Positions 1 through 8,387 of a DNA stretch of 64,000 nucleotides are shown here, piece after piece. The notes beneath the pieces are model-generated. The model saw only the letters and a program-made list of their open reading frames with translations. It had not been told where the DNA came from and ran no database searches. Source of the DNA: Acidimicrobiia bacterium (GTDB taxonomy: Bacteria > Actinomycetota > Acidimicrobiia > Spongiisociales > JAHEDJ01); the NCBI GenBank assembly GCA_035471805.1, contig DATIPS010000014.1, positions 1-64,000 of the forward strand, given 5' to 3'. The position numbers and the translations under genes were made by a program. The first letter of the stretch is position 1. Each line of letters starts with the position of its first letter.

Positions 1-117
1 GTCTTTGAGGCCTCGCTACAGACAGAGGGCGCAGTTGGTGACCCTCCACCGAATGACCGGTCGTGGTGGCAGCGCCTTGTCAAGTTCCTCAGGGAAATCG
101 ACCTTGAGGAAAGGTGA
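1..117 (+). CDS. C-terminal end of an unidentified protein (partial)
   Basis: An open frame enters from the left edge and ends at TGA 115-117, giving 38 residues that finish in a basic, amphipathic stretch (WWQRLVKFLREIDLEER). The family is not recognisable from so short a tail. It reads toward the cytochrome gene but is separated from it by about 260 bp containing no gene I can support. The only feature seen in that gap is a 12-bp palindrome, CTGAGGCCTCAG, at 155-166. Codon use is compatible with real coding, but the call rests only on an open frame without interruption. Confidence 0.45.
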   Translation, partial: VFEASLQTEGAVGDPPPNDRSWWQRLVKFLREIDLEER

Positions 118-381
118 CAGTGACCCAGATGGGCCCGTTTCGTGTGACCTCGGGCTGAGGCCTCAGCGTTCTTGAGGTCCGTCTTTGCAGTCTTCCGTTC
201 GCCCTGCGGGATTGCGGAACACGACGAAGGGAAACACCGCCTCGAGCACTGGAGATTCCCATGTCGTGAGGGGGTAGTTCTCCGGTTTCCGACAAAGAGT
301 CGAAAGGCCCTAAGCAGCTTTCGTGCTGATAGTCCAGAATCAAGGTTGTATTCAAATAAGCGATGCGCAGGGGAGATGACT

Positions 382-1404
382 ATGCGCCGAAGATATGGGT
401 TCGTCATTCTGGCGATGATGCTGATTCTGGCAGCGTGTACCGGCGAAGTCGGTGACACCGGTCCGGCGGGTCCGGCGGGTGCGGCGGGTCCGGCTGGTCC
501 GGCTGGTCCGGCTGGTCCGGCCGGCGCAGATGCGTCCGCCATGGCCGCAGGGGATCTGTCCTGCACCGATTGTCACAACGACTCTTCGCTGATCACCGGG
601 AAGAAGACGGCCTGGGAGGCAACGCTTCATGGTTCGGGCGGAGCCTATGTTCGTGGGGCTAGTGCCAGTTGTGCGGGCTGCCACTCGGGTGGCGGTTTCA
701 GCGCGAGGATTGCCGCAGGGCAACACCCCGGCGAGCTTGAGGCCGGCGATCCCAATCCGACCCGCCAGGATTGCCGCACTTGCCACCAGATCCATACGAC
801 CTACTCGGGCGCCGACTGGGCGTTGGAGACCACCGATCCATTCGATTTCTACGCCTTTGAAGGCGTGACCTACGATGGAGGCGAGGGCAACTTGTGTGCC
901 CAGTGTCACCAGCCTCGACGCGGCATCGCCGACGCTGTGGACGGAATGATCGAGGTCACGAGCACTCACTGGGGCCCCCACCACGGTGGACAAGGCTCGA
1001 TGCTGCTCGGCATTGCCGGTGCAGGCGTAGAAGGCCGCCCGGCCTCTCACTACACGATGGTTGCCGACACATGCGTGACCTGCCATCTCGGCGAAGGTGC
1101 GGATCACAGCTTTGAGCCGGACGTTGCCGCCTGTGCGGAGTGCCACGGTGAGATCGAGGACTTCGACTTCAGCGGCCTGCAGACCGAGGTCCAGGCGATG
1201 CTGGATGAGCTCGAAGAGGCTCTGGTTGCCAAGGGCTGGCTCGACGAAGAGGGTCATCCGATGGTGCAGAATGTCCCCGAGGCTGAAGCTGCTGCGCTGT
1301 GGAACTGGATCTACATCGCCCATGAAGACGGCAGTCTCGGTGTTCACAATCCGGCATACACAAAGGCGTTGCTCGAGGCCGGCCTCGCAGCACTCGGCGG
1401 GTAG
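382..1404 (+). CDS. Collagen-like six-haem c-type cytochrome lipoprotein
   Basis: This 340-residue exported protein has a lipoprotein signal (basic MRRR, hydrophobic core, lipobox L-A-A-C with Cys19). Eight Gly-X-Y triplets, mostly GPA, follow at residues 27-50. The rest carries six CxxCH haem c sites near residues 61, 97, 132, 172, 231 and 251 (CTDCH, CAGCH, CRTCH, CAQCH, CVTCH, CAECH) and extra His that could be distal ligands. Expected role: membrane-tethered extracytoplasmic electron carrier; partner and substrate are unknown. ATG 382 is preferred over ATG 376 because GGGGAG at 370-375 is correctly spaced only for 382. No transport or haem-ligation genes are adjacent, and a strong terminator follows, so it looks monocistronic. 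The cytochrome call is firm; the physiological role is open. Confidence 0.85.
   Translation: MRRRYGFVILAMMLILAACTGEVGDTGPAGPAGAAGPAGPAGPAGPAGADASAMAAGDLSCTDCHNDSSLITGKKTAWEATLHGSGGAYVRGASASCAGCHSGGGFSARIAAGQHPGELEAGDPNPTRQDCRTCHQIHTTYSGADWALETTDPFDFYAFEGVTYDGGEGNLCAQCHQPRRGIADAVDGMIEVTSTHWGPHHGGQGSMLLGIAGAGVEGRPASHYTMVADTCVTCHLGEGADHSFEPDVAACAECHGEIEDFDFSGLQTEVQAMLDELEEALVAKGWLDEEGHPMVQNVPEAEAAALWNWIYIAHEDGSLGVHNPAYTKALLEAGLAALGG
460..531 (+). repeat. Tandem 9-bp repeat encoding collagen-like Gly-Pro-Ala triplets
   Basis: Eight consecutive 9-bp units of the type GGTCCGGCN encode GPA GPA GAA GPA GPA GPA GPA GAD directly after the lipidated Cys of the cytochrome. The near-identity at DNA level suggests expansion by slippage. 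As protein it may act as a stiff spacer lifting the haem domain off the membrane (inference). Confidence 0.85.
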
Positions 1405-1432
1405 ATACCACCCGACAATCGCTAGTAATACA

Positions 1433-1462
1433 AAGCGGGGCTGCCGTACGGCAGCCCCGCTT
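1433..1462 (+). terminator. Perfect 30-bp palindromic terminator after the cytochrome gene
   Basis: AAGCGGGGCTGCCG, then TA, then CGGCAGCCCCGCTT form a perfect GC-rich inverted repeat 28 bp past the cytochrome stop. The adjacent nitroreductase converges from the other side, so the hairpin may stop transcription both ways. There is no long T run. Confidence 0.8.
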
Positions 1463-1527
1463 CTATGCCTCGGATCTCTCTAGTGCTTTGTGCGAAGTTG
1501 CACGTCGCACGTGTCTTCAGTCAGAGT

Positions 1528-2055
1528 TCACGAGAACCGTTCGTATCTGACCAGATCCTCGAGCGACTTCCGGCCGGCCATCGCCGAGGCGGTCCGCCCA
1601 GCCCGTTCGGCGGGTTCGTCCGGGTAACCGAGCGCAACAACATACCGGCATCCGTGATCGCCCGGTATGCCCAGCGCCTCTCGAGCACAGTCCTCTCTGT
1701 GCAAAGTGATCGGACAGGATCCGACTCCAATCGCCGCAGCGGCGAGCATTATGTTCTGAGACACCCTTCCCATGTCCCATTCGTAACCTTCCGGGAGACG
1801 GACCGGTGCAATCACGAGAGGAGCATTTCGAATGGGAACTGTGAAATCGCCGCATTCGGCCAGTCGATCGAGTTGTGCTCGCTCGCGCACCACGACGAAC
1901 GACCAAGATTGGCGGTTCTTTGAACTGCCGGTCCAACGTGCCGCCTCCAGGATGCGGGTGAGGTCGTTTTCGGTCACCGGTTTCGCCAGGAAGCGTCTGA
2001 CGGTTCTGAGTTTGAGTACGGACTCGTAGGTCTCTTCTGAAGTGTTGAGCATCAT
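1528..2055 (-). CDS. Nitroreductase family protein
   Basis: A 175-residue FMN-dependent nitroreductase-fold protein. The N-terminal R-T-V-R-R-F motif (binds FMN phosphate in this family), the SSKNRQSW segment, the helix N-I-M-L-A-A-A-A-I-G-V-G-S and the C-terminal G-Y-P-D-E-P block are the usual landmarks. Such enzymes transfer hydride from NAD(P)H to nitro compounds, quinones or enones; the substrate cannot be told here. Two consecutive ATG codons (2055 and 2052) are possible starts and neither has a clear ribosome site. The gene lies downstream of the reverse-strand hydroxyacyl-CoA dehydrogenase, but a REP-like hairpin sits between them. Confidence 0.85.
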   Translation of the reverse strand: MMLNTSEETYESVLKLRTVRRFLAKPVTENDLTRILEAARWTGSSKNRQSWSFVVVRERAQLDRLAECGDFTVPIRNAPLVIAPVRLPEGYEWDMGRVSQNIMLAAAAIGVGSCPITLHREDCAREALGIPGDHGCRYVVALGYPDEPAERAGRTASAMAGRKSLEDLVRYERFS

Positions 2056-2089
2056 ACGTCGAGCCTAGCTAGCCCCTTTTCCACCAATG

Positions 2090-2139
2090 TTTCTCAGCAA
2101 TGCTGGACCCGGTTTTACGTACTCAGCATTGCTGAGAAA
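2090..2139. repeat. REP-like inverted repeat, copy 1
   Basis: Arms TTTCTCAGCAATGCTG (2090-2105) and CAGCATTGCTGAGAAA (2124-2139) are perfect reverse complements around an 18-nt loop. The tail GAGAAAACGG is shared with the copies behind leuS at 8388-8496. It sits 15 bp beyond the stop codon of the hydroxyacyl-CoA dehydrogenase. Confidence 0.8.
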
Positions 2140-2153
2140 ACGGAGGCGGAGCG

Positions 2154-3011
2154 CTACTGGTACTCGTAGAAGCCCCGGCCGCTCTTTCGGCCCAGTAGAC
2201 CCGCCTCGACCATTCTGACCAGAAGGGGAGGTGGGGCGTATTGGGGCAGCTTGAACTCGTCGTAGAGCACGTCGGCGACTGCCTTGCAGGTATCGAGGCC
2301 GACGAAATCAGCGAGGGTCAGCGGTCCCATGGGATGGTTGGCTCCAAGGCGCATGCCGGTGTCGATGTCATCCGCCGTCGCCACCCCATTCTCATACAGA
2401 CGTATTGCCTCGAGCATGTAGGGCACGAGCAGCATGTTCACGATGAATCCGGCCCGATCCTTGGCATGGATGACCGTCTTCCCCAGCTGGTCGGAGGCGA
2501 ATCCCTCGGCCCGAGCTTCCACCGCCGGCGACGAAAGGACCGTGCTGATCAATTCGACCAGCCCCATTACGGGTACGGGGTTGAAGAAGTGCAGTCCGAC
2601 GACCGAATCCGGACGGCTCGTCGCTCTGGCCAGGCGGGTGATGGGGATGGAGGACGTGTTTGAGGCCAGGATGACGTCTTCGTCTTCGAGTATGCCGTCG
2701 AGGGTCTTGAATATCTCGAGCTTCAGGGTTTCGCTTTCCGTGATCGCCTCGACTACCAGTTGCCGGTCGGCCAGATCGGCGAGGTCCGTGGTGTAGGTGA
2801 TGCGTTCGAGGATTTCGTCACGTGCCCCGGCCTCGAGTTTGCCCTTGTCAACGGCCCGCCCGGTCGACTGTTCGATCTTCGACCGAGCCAGCGACACCGT
2901 CGCTTCGTCGACTTCTCTGATCGTGACATCTAGGCCCGCCTTGGCAGACACTTCGGCGATTCCGGACCCCATGAGTCCTCCGCCGACGATTCCGATGCGA
3001 TGGATGGTCAT
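2154..3011 (-). CDS. hbd: 3-hydroxybutyryl-CoA dehydrogenase
   Basis: A 285-residue cytoplasmic NAD(P)-dependent dehydrogenase that interconverts 3-hydroxyacyl-CoA and 3-oxoacyl-CoA in short-chain fatty-acid or butanoate metabolism. The Rossmann motif GIVGGGLMGSGIA is at the N terminus, followed by the SNTSS segment, the family landmark HFFNPVPVM with its catalytic His, and the C-terminal dehydrogenase domain with RLGANHPMGPLTLADFVGLD. Length matches the stand-alone (not fused) family. The start at 3011 (MTIHRIGIVGGG) is chosen because AGGAGG lies about 7 bp upstream; the frame stays open further upstream but without family similarity. The 296 bp between this start and the serpin hold no gene I can support and presumably the two divergent promoters. 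Confidence 0.93.
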   Translation of the reverse strand: MTIHRIGIVGGGLMGSGIAEVSAKAGLDVTIREVDEATVSLARSKIEQSTGRAVDKGKLEAGARDEILERITYTTDLADLADRQLVVEAITESETLKLEIFKTLDGILEDEDVILASNTSSIPITRLARATSRPDSVVGLHFFNPVPVMGLVELISTVLSSPAVEARAEGFASDQLGKTVIHAKDRAGFIVNMLLVPYMLEAIRLYENGVATADDIDTGMRLGANHPMGPLTLADFVGLDTCKAVADVLYDEFKLPQYAPPPLLVRMVEAGLLGRKSGRGFYEYQ

Positions 3012-3307
3012 GTGGCGCCTCCTGTCTCGCTGGCCCAATACTCCCACGAAGCTAGTCCCGTTGGCAGGGGAAAACGGATGGATGGGATGGGCTAATGGGT
3101 TCCTGTTCGGTAGCGGCACAGTAGCTCGAACAAGGTATGGGCCGTCTGCTCGATCGCAGCGACCGGAATGCGTCCGTCGGCGGCACAGGAGGACGCCTGG
3201 AACGCGTAGGCGGGTGGGAGCATCATCGTTCCTCTCCCTCAGCCTGGAACCGTTTGGGTTGTGCAGGCGTCATAATCATGTGTAGAGACTCGATAAGGAG
3301 GCGTGCA

Positions 3308-4624
3308 GTGCGTCTCATCAGGTTGCTCGCTGTTCTTTCCCTGTTGGCCTCCGCCTGCGCGGGCGCCGATTCATCGTCGTCGACCGCATCGACCGCGTCG
3401 ACCGTGCCCGGCGACTCCCCGGTGGCGGGGATGCTCGTTGCCTCAGACGTGGAACGTGATGATCCGCTTGCTCCGGCCTCCGATGTCGAGCTGGTGGTGG
3501 CCGGCCTTCGGTCGTTTGCAGCAGAGCTGTACACCGAGCTGGTCGGCGACGGCAACATGGTCTTCTCGCCTGTGAGCGTGTACACGGCGCTGGCGATGAC
3601 CTACGCGGGCGCGGCAGGGACTACCGCCGACGAGATGGCGGCGCTCCTGGGCGACGGCCTTTCCTTCGAAGCCTTCCATTCCGCGATGAATGCATTCGAT
3701 CAGGTGCTCGCCACACGGAATCATGAGGCGAATGCGTCGGAAGGAGCGGTCGAGATAGCCGTCGCCAACAGCCTGTGGGGACAGCAGGGAATGGCCTTTG
3801 AGGCCCCGTTCCTGGATCTACTCGCCCGCGACTACGGATCGGGGATGCGCATCGTCGACTTTATCGATCCCTCTGCCCGTGAGGAGGGGCGCCGGGCCAT
3901 CAACGACTGGGTGGCTGGTGAGACGAATGATCGTATCGAGGAGCTGATTCAACAAGGGGTGCTCGACGATATGGTGAGGCTCGTCCTGGTGAACGCGGTC
4001 TACCTGGACGCCGCCTGGCAGAGTCCGTTCGAGCCGGCGGCTACCACTGACGATCCGTTCCTGCTCCTCGATGGTTCTGAAACCTCTGTTGAAACGATGC
4101 ACCAGCGAGTTACGGTGCCCTACGGCGTGGGTGAGGGATGGCAGGCCGTCCGAATCCCTTATGCAGGCAACGAGCTGGGGATGCTTGTGGTTCTACCCGA
4201 CATAGGTAGCTACGAGCAGGTCGAAGACTCATTGAGCCTCGGACTCCTCGATACCGTGTCCGGTGCACTGTCGTTGGAACCGGTAATGCTCTCGCTTCCG
4301 AAGTGGGAGATAAGGACTCAGGTCGGGCTGGTTCCTCCTTTGCGGGCTCTGGGACTGAGCGAAGCTACCAGTGGGGCCGCAGACTTCAGCGGGATGACAG
4401 GTGAAGGGCATCTGTTCATCAGTGAGGTCGTTCACGAAGCGTGGATTTCTGCCGACGAAGCGGGGACCGAAGCAGCAGCCGCAACCGCCGCGATCATGAG
4501 CCTCACCGCCTTGCCATTGGATCCGATCCCCTTCACAGTCGACCGACCATTCATCTTCGCGCTCGAGGACATCGAGACCGGTTCGATACTCTTCATGGGG
4601 CGGGTGGTGGATCCTGGGTCCTGA
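3308..4624 (+). CDS. Serpin family serine-protease inhibitor, lipoprotein
   Basis: A 438-residue serpin. The GTG start at 3308 is set by AAGGAGG at 3295-3301 and yields a lipoprotein signal (VRLIRLLAVLSLLASAC). A Ser/Thr-rich linker follows, then the full serpin fold: FSPVSVYTALAMTYAGAAG, the NAVYLDAAW strand, and near the C terminus the hinge D-E-A-G-T-E-A-A-A-A-T followed by DRPFIFALEDIETGSILFMGRV. The small-residue hinge is the mark of inhibitory serpins, which trap a protease covalently. Counting from the hinge puts P1-P1' near Leu-Thr-Ala, hinting at a protease of small or hydrophobic preference (inference). It would be displayed on the outer face of the membrane. The gene appears to stand alone. 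Confidence 0.92.
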   Translation: MRLIRLLAVLSLLASACAGADSSSSTASTASTVPGDSPVAGMLVASDVERDDPLAPASDVELVVAGLRSFAAELYTELVGDGNMVFSPVSVYTALAMTYAGAAGTTADEMAALLGDGLSFEAFHSAMNAFDQVLATRNHEANASEGAVEIAVANSLWGQQGMAFEAPFLDLLARDYGSGMRIVDFIDPSAREEGRRAINDWVAGETNDRIEELIQQGVLDDMVRLVLVNAVYLDAAWQSPFEPAATTDDPFLLLDGSETSVETMHQRVTVPYGVGEGWQAVRIPYAGNELGMLVVLPDIGSYEQVEDSLSLGLLDTVSGALSLEPVMLSLPKWEIRTQVGLVPPLRALGLSEATSGAADFSGMTGEGHLFISEVVHEAWISADEAGTEAAAATAAIMSLTALPLDPIPFTVDRPFIFALEDIETGSILFMGRVVDPGS

Positions 4625-4687
4625 TGAGGCCTCTCCTCCCGAGCTCGGTGTCTGTCAACTCAGCGCGGCGAGTACCCTCTGGTCTTG

Positions 4688-5554
4688 ATGTCTCTTTATT
4701 CCTATTCGCCACCTGAGAAACTCGACTCCCCGGTTCTCATCGCCTCGCTTCGAGGATGGGTGGATGCTGCAGGTGTCGGTTCTGCGGCCGCTGAGCACCT
4801 TTCCGGCCACGGACCGGTCGTCGCGGAGTTCGACGGCGATCAGCTCTTCGACTACAGGTCGAGCAGGCCGGTAGTGGATTTCATCGACGGGCATCTACGC
4901 AAACTCGAATGGCCGGAACTGGTCGTGCAGTACAGGCGAATCGGTGGTCGCGACCTGCTGATCCTGCGCGGTACCGAACCGGATTTGCGGTGGCGGGCAT
5001 TCTCCTCCGCAGTGTCGGCCCTTGCCGCCAGCGCGGGCGTGTCGGAGTTCATAGCCATCGGGTCGGTTCCGGCCCCGGTTCCGCACACGATCGCTACCCC
5101 CCTGATGATGACTTCGCCGGATTCTGACTTGCTCGTCGACGACACACGAACACCTGAGGGTCTCCTGCGAGTCCCGGGGGCGGCGCTCACGGTGCTGTCC
5201 CATCGGCTCTCCTCCGATGGAATACCGGCGCGAGGCTACTGGGCCCAGGTTCCACAGTATGTCAACGGCCCGTTCTATCAGGGAGTGATTGTGCTGTTGG
5301 AGCGGATTGCCGATCGTCTTGGAATCGCCATCCCGCTCGACACCTTGCCCGAGGAAGCCCTCCAACAACGTGAACACTTAGATGGGATTGTGTCGAGCCG
5401 GCCCGAGATCCAGAAGGTCGTCGAGAAACTCGAAGAGATCGCCGAACAGGGTGACGAGATACCGACGGCCGACGAGATCGGTTCACAGGTCGAGCAGTTC
5501 CTCCGCGAAGCTTCCGACGATGGAGGCGACCCCTTCAGGTCCGAAGGACCTTAG
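4688..5554 (+). CDS. PAC2 family protein
   Basis: A 288-residue cytoplasmic protein of the PAC2 (proteasome-assembly-chaperone-like) family common in actinobacteria. Visible features are the N-terminal P-V-L-I-A-S-L-R-G-W-V-D-A-A-G segment, the central FIAIGSVPAPVPHT strand-loop and the Y-V-N-G-P-F-Y-Q-G block, plus a charged helical C terminus. The exact function of bacterial members is not settled. ATG 4688 follows directly on an in-frame TTG; no strong ribosome site is seen. It ends 68 bp before leuS and may share its transcript. No proteasome genes are in the window. Confidence 0.82.
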   Translation: MSLYSYSPPEKLDSPVLIASLRGWVDAAGVGSAAAEHLSGHGPVVAEFDGDQLFDYRSSRPVVDFIDGHLRKLEWPELVVQYRRIGGRDLLILRGTEPDLRWRAFSSAVSALAASAGVSEFIAIGSVPAPVPHTIATPLMMTSPDSDLLVDDTRTPEGLLRVPGAALTVLSHRLSSDGIPARGYWAQVPQYVNGPFYQGVIVLLERIADRLGIAIPLDTLPEEALQQREHLDGIVSSRPEIQKVVEKLEEIAEQGDEIPTADEIGSQVEQFLREASDDGGDPFRSEGP

Positions 5555-5622
5555 GTCACTTCTATTCCGACCGGATCCGGGTCCAGGGTTGGTACGCTGG
5601 CGCCCATCCCAGGAGCAAGGTA

Positions 5623-6564
5623 ATGGCTGCGTACGACCACAGCACGATCGAGAAGAAGTGGCAGGACCGGTGGGAGGCCGAGGGCCTCTACCGTTCGAGG
5701 GTGGACTGGGCGAGGCCCAAGCACTACGCCGTGACCATGCTTCCCTACCCATCCGGCGACCTGCACATCGGCCACTGGTATGCGATGACGCCCTCCGACG
5801 CCCGGGCGCGCATGATGCGGATGAAGGGATACAACGTGTTGTTCCCGATGGGGTTCGACGCGTTCGGCCTTCCGGCTGAGAACGCCGCCGTCCAGCGCAA
5901 TGTGCACCCCGCCAAGTGGACCTACGAGAACATCCGGCGCATGAGAGCCCAGCTGCGCTCGATGGGCGCGATGTTTGACTGGGAGCGGGAAGCCGTGAGC
6001 TGCGAACCCTCCTACTACCGGTGGACCGAGTGGTTCTTCAAGGAGATGTTCGAACACGGCATCGCCTATCGCGGTGAAGCGATGGTGAACTGGTCGCCGA
6101 CCCTCCAGACTGTTCTCGCCAACGAGCAGGTCATAGACGGGCGCGACGAACGCACCGGCCAGCCGGTCGTCCAGAAGCTGATGGAGCAATGGTTCTTCGC
6201 CATCACTAAATACGCGGACGAGTTGCTGTCGTTCGACGGAATCGACTGGCCGGATGCCATCAAAGCGATGCAGCGCAACTGGATAGGTCGGTCCGAGGGT
6301 GCAGAGGTGATCTTCCGCACTGAGGCAGGTGACGAAATCGTCGTTTTCACCACTCGACCCGACACGCTGTGGGGAGCAACCTTCATGGTCTTGGCACCCG
6401 AACACCCGCTGGTTGATTCGCTGGCGACGGCGGATCGACGTGAGCTAGTCGATGCCTACCGCGTGGCGTCTGCCGGCCGGTCCGAGTTGGAGCGGATGGA
6501 GGAAACCAAGGAGAAGACCGGTGTCTTCACGGGCGGATTCGCGATAAACCCCGTGAACGGCTAG
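5623..6564 (+). CDS. leuS: Leucyl-tRNA synthetase, N-terminal part (ends at in-frame TAG)
   Basis: LeuRS charges tRNA-Leu with leucine. This 313-residue piece contains the catalytic-domain N terminus with the HIGH signature (PSGDLHIGHWYAM) and the first part of the CP1 editing domain. It stops at TAG 6562-6564 inside NPVNG-stop-RIPVW, where LeuRS normally continues with Glu. The rest of the protein follows in the same frame with no gap or shift, so this is one gene with a single interrupting codon. The start has AGGAG about 7 bp upstream. Either the gene carries a point mutation (GAG to TAG fits one base change), or the stop is read through, or it is a sequence error. A product ending here would lack the KMSKS loop and tRNA-binding domains and should be inactive. 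Confidence 0.88.
   Translation: MAAYDHSTIEKKWQDRWEAEGLYRSRVDWARPKHYAVTMLPYPSGDLHIGHWYAMTPSDARARMMRMKGYNVLFPMGFDAFGLPAENAAVQRNVHPAKWTYENIRRMRAQLRSMGAMFDWEREAVSCEPSYYRWTEWFFKEMFEHGIAYRGEAMVNWSPTLQTVLANEQVIDGRDERTGQPVVQKLMEQWFFAITKYADELLSFDGIDWPDAIKAMQRNWIGRSEGAEVIFRTEAGDEIVVFTTRPDTLWGATFMVLAPEHPLVDSLATADRRELVDAYRVASAGRSELERMEETKEKTGVFTGGFAINPVNG
6562..6564 (+). other. leuS: In-frame amber codon interrupting leuS
   Basis: Codon 314 of the leuS frame is TAG, flanked by GTGAACGGC and CGCATCCCC. Other genes here (for example those ending at 1404, 5554, 8954 and 17776) use TAG as their real stop, so wholesale amber reassignment is unlikely. No selenocysteine-like or pyrrolysine-type context was recognised. 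Confidence 0.9.
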
Positions 6565-6573
6565 CGCATCCCC

Positions 6574-8376
6574 GTGTGGATAGCCGACTATGTGCTGCTC
6601 TCCTACGGCACAGGCGCCATCATGGCCGTCCCGGCCCACGATCAGCGTGACTTCGAGTTCGCCCGCCAGTTCGAACTGCCGATCATCCCGGTCATTCATC
6701 CACACGGGCGAGAGCCATTGGTGGAGTCTGAGATGGAGGAATCCTTTGTAGGCCCCGGTGTGATGGTCAATAGCGGACCGATCAACGGCGTCGAGACGAC
6801 GCTTGCCAAGGGCCGCGCCAACCCGTCGGTGGCCGCCGCCATCGACTGGCTCGAGGAGTCCGGCGCCGGGTCGGAGGCCGTCAACTACCGGTTGCGGGAC
6901 TGGTTGATCTCGCGGCAGCGCTACTGGGGATCGCCCATTCCGATGTTGCACCGTGCAGATGGGCGGCTCGAACCGGTCGCCGACGCCGACCTACCGGTGG
7001 TCCTGCCGGAGGATGTGGCATTCGAGGGCCGCAGTCCACTGGTCACCAATGCCGAGTTCCTGAATGCGGTCGATTCGGAGGGTGTGCCTGCCCGACGAGA
7101 GACGGACACGATGGATACGTTCATGTGCTCGTCCTGGTACTGGTTCCGGTACCTCTCACCGTCGTTTGAGTCGGCCCCGTTCGATCCGGAAGAGGCGGCT
7201 TACTGGCTGCCGGTCGACGTCTATACCGGCGGGGCCGAGCACGCGGTCATGCATCTGCTGTATTCCCGTTTCTTCGTCAAAGCGATGCGTGACATGGGCG
7301 TGTTCGGTGATGCCGAGTTGGAGATGGGCGCCCATGGGCGGGATTCAGCCGGTCTGTTCGATGAGCCGTTCCTGGTGTTGCGTAACCAGGGCCAGATTCT
7401 CGGTGAGGAGCGATCGGGTGATCGCCTCGTGATCGAAGGCGTCCACGAGGCTGAACTGGTTGTCGCCTCTTCGGTCCGGGTGGATCCGGCCGCGACTCCG
7501 GACTCCGGTCTCGTCGTCGGAGAACTGATCCGGCGCACCGAGAACGCACTGCAGGTTCAGACCGAATCCGGCCTCGTGGCCGTCAAGGTTCCCGAGGGTG
7601 CAACAGTTGATATTCCTTCTATCCCGGGGACGAATGATGTGACCCAGTTGAAGCATCATCTCGACATCGAGCGTATGTCGAAATCCAAAGGAAACACGGT
7701 CAACCCGGATGAACTGGTTGCAGAGTACGGCGCAGACACCGTGCGGACTCACCTGATGTTCGCCTTCGAGTGGCAGAAGGGCGGGCCGTGGGACAGTCGG
7801 GGGATAGTGGGGTCGAGTCGCTTCATTGAGGATGTCTGGAAGATCGGTGTAGCCGAGTATCGCCCGGGCGAAGTATCGGCTGAGGCGTCAGCGTCTCTGA
7901 GGCGGCGGGTGCATCAGACGATCGCAAAGGTCGATGCGGACATGTTCGACTTCAAGTGGAACACAGCGGTGGCAGCGCTGATGACCCTGCGCAACGAAAT
8001 GCAGGACGCATTGCGGGCGGGTCGGGTATCCGTTGGGGTCTGGACTGAGGCGACGGAAACCATGCTGAAGCTGCTCGCGCCGATTGCTCCGCACGTCACT
8101 GAGGAGTTGTGGCGCTTGCGGGGCAACGCGGACTCGGTTCATGTTCAACCGTGGCCGGAAGGCGACGCGGACGTCGCCCGTGAGGAAACCGTGACGATGG
8201 TGATCCAGGTCAACGGAAAAGTACGGGATCGAGCGGAGGTCGATGCGGACATTACGGCCGAAGAGGCCGAGGAGGTAGCGCTCGCCTCAGCGAAGATCGA
8301 GGAATGGATCGCCGGAAAGACGGTTCGCAAAGTGATTGCCCGGCCGCCGAAACTGATAAACATCGTCGCCGGCTGA
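6574..8376 (+). CDS. leuS: Leucyl-tRNA synthetase, C-terminal part (same frame as the N-terminal part)
   Basis: The remaining 600 residues of LeuRS: the rest of the CP1 editing domain (GTGAIMAVPAHDQRDFEFA), the catalytic second half with WYWFRYLSP and YTGGAEHAVMHLLYSRFF, the KMSKS-type loop RMSKSKGN, the anticodon-binding helical domain and the C-terminal domain. The first in-frame start is GTG 6574, only 9 bp after the amber, with no Shine-Dalgarno, so independent translation looks weak; read-through would resume at 6565. All motifs are intact, which argues against an old pseudogene. The break lies inside CP1 and does not match the natural alpha/beta split known from Aquifex LeuRS. Two REP-like hairpins follow the stop. 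Confidence 0.88.
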   Translation: MWIADYVLLSYGTGAIMAVPAHDQRDFEFARQFELPIIPVIHPHGREPLVESEMEESFVGPGVMVNSGPINGVETTLAKGRANPSVAAAIDWLEESGAGSEAVNYRLRDWLISRQRYWGSPIPMLHRADGRLEPVADADLPVVLPEDVAFEGRSPLVTNAEFLNAVDSEGVPARRETDTMDTFMCSSWYWFRYLSPSFESAPFDPEEAAYWLPVDVYTGGAEHAVMHLLYSRFFVKAMRDMGVFGDAELEMGAHGRDSAGLFDEPFLVLRNQGQILGEERSGDRLVIEGVHEAELVVASSVRVDPAATPDSGLVVGELIRRTENALQVQTESGLVAVKVPEGATVDIPSIPGTNDVTQLKHHLDIERMSKSKGNTVNPDELVAEYGADTVRTHLMFAFEWQKGGPWDSRGIVGSSRFIEDVWKIGVAEYRPGEVSAEASASLRRRVHQTIAKVDADMFDFKWNTAVAALMTLRNEMQDALRAGRVSVGVWTEATETMLKLLAPIAPHVTEELWRLRGNADSVHVQPWPEGDADVAREETVTMVIQVNGKVRDRAEVDADITAEEAEEVALASAKIEEWIAGKTVRKVIARPPKLINIVAG

Positions 8377-8387
8377 TCCGGCAGAGC

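Noticed and set aside
352-1347. 331-codon reverse frame with Arg-Thr-Ser repeats
   Set aside because: It is the reverse reading of the collagen-like cytochrome gene; the repeat is a mirror of the GPA codons.
6562-6564. Amber codon read as a non-standard amino acid throughout the genome
   Set aside because: TAG ends several other clear genes in the window exactly where homologues end.
5623-8376. Natural two-subunit LeuRS as in Aquifex
   Set aside because: The break is a single stop codon inside CP1, without ribosome site for the second part, and at a different place from the known split.
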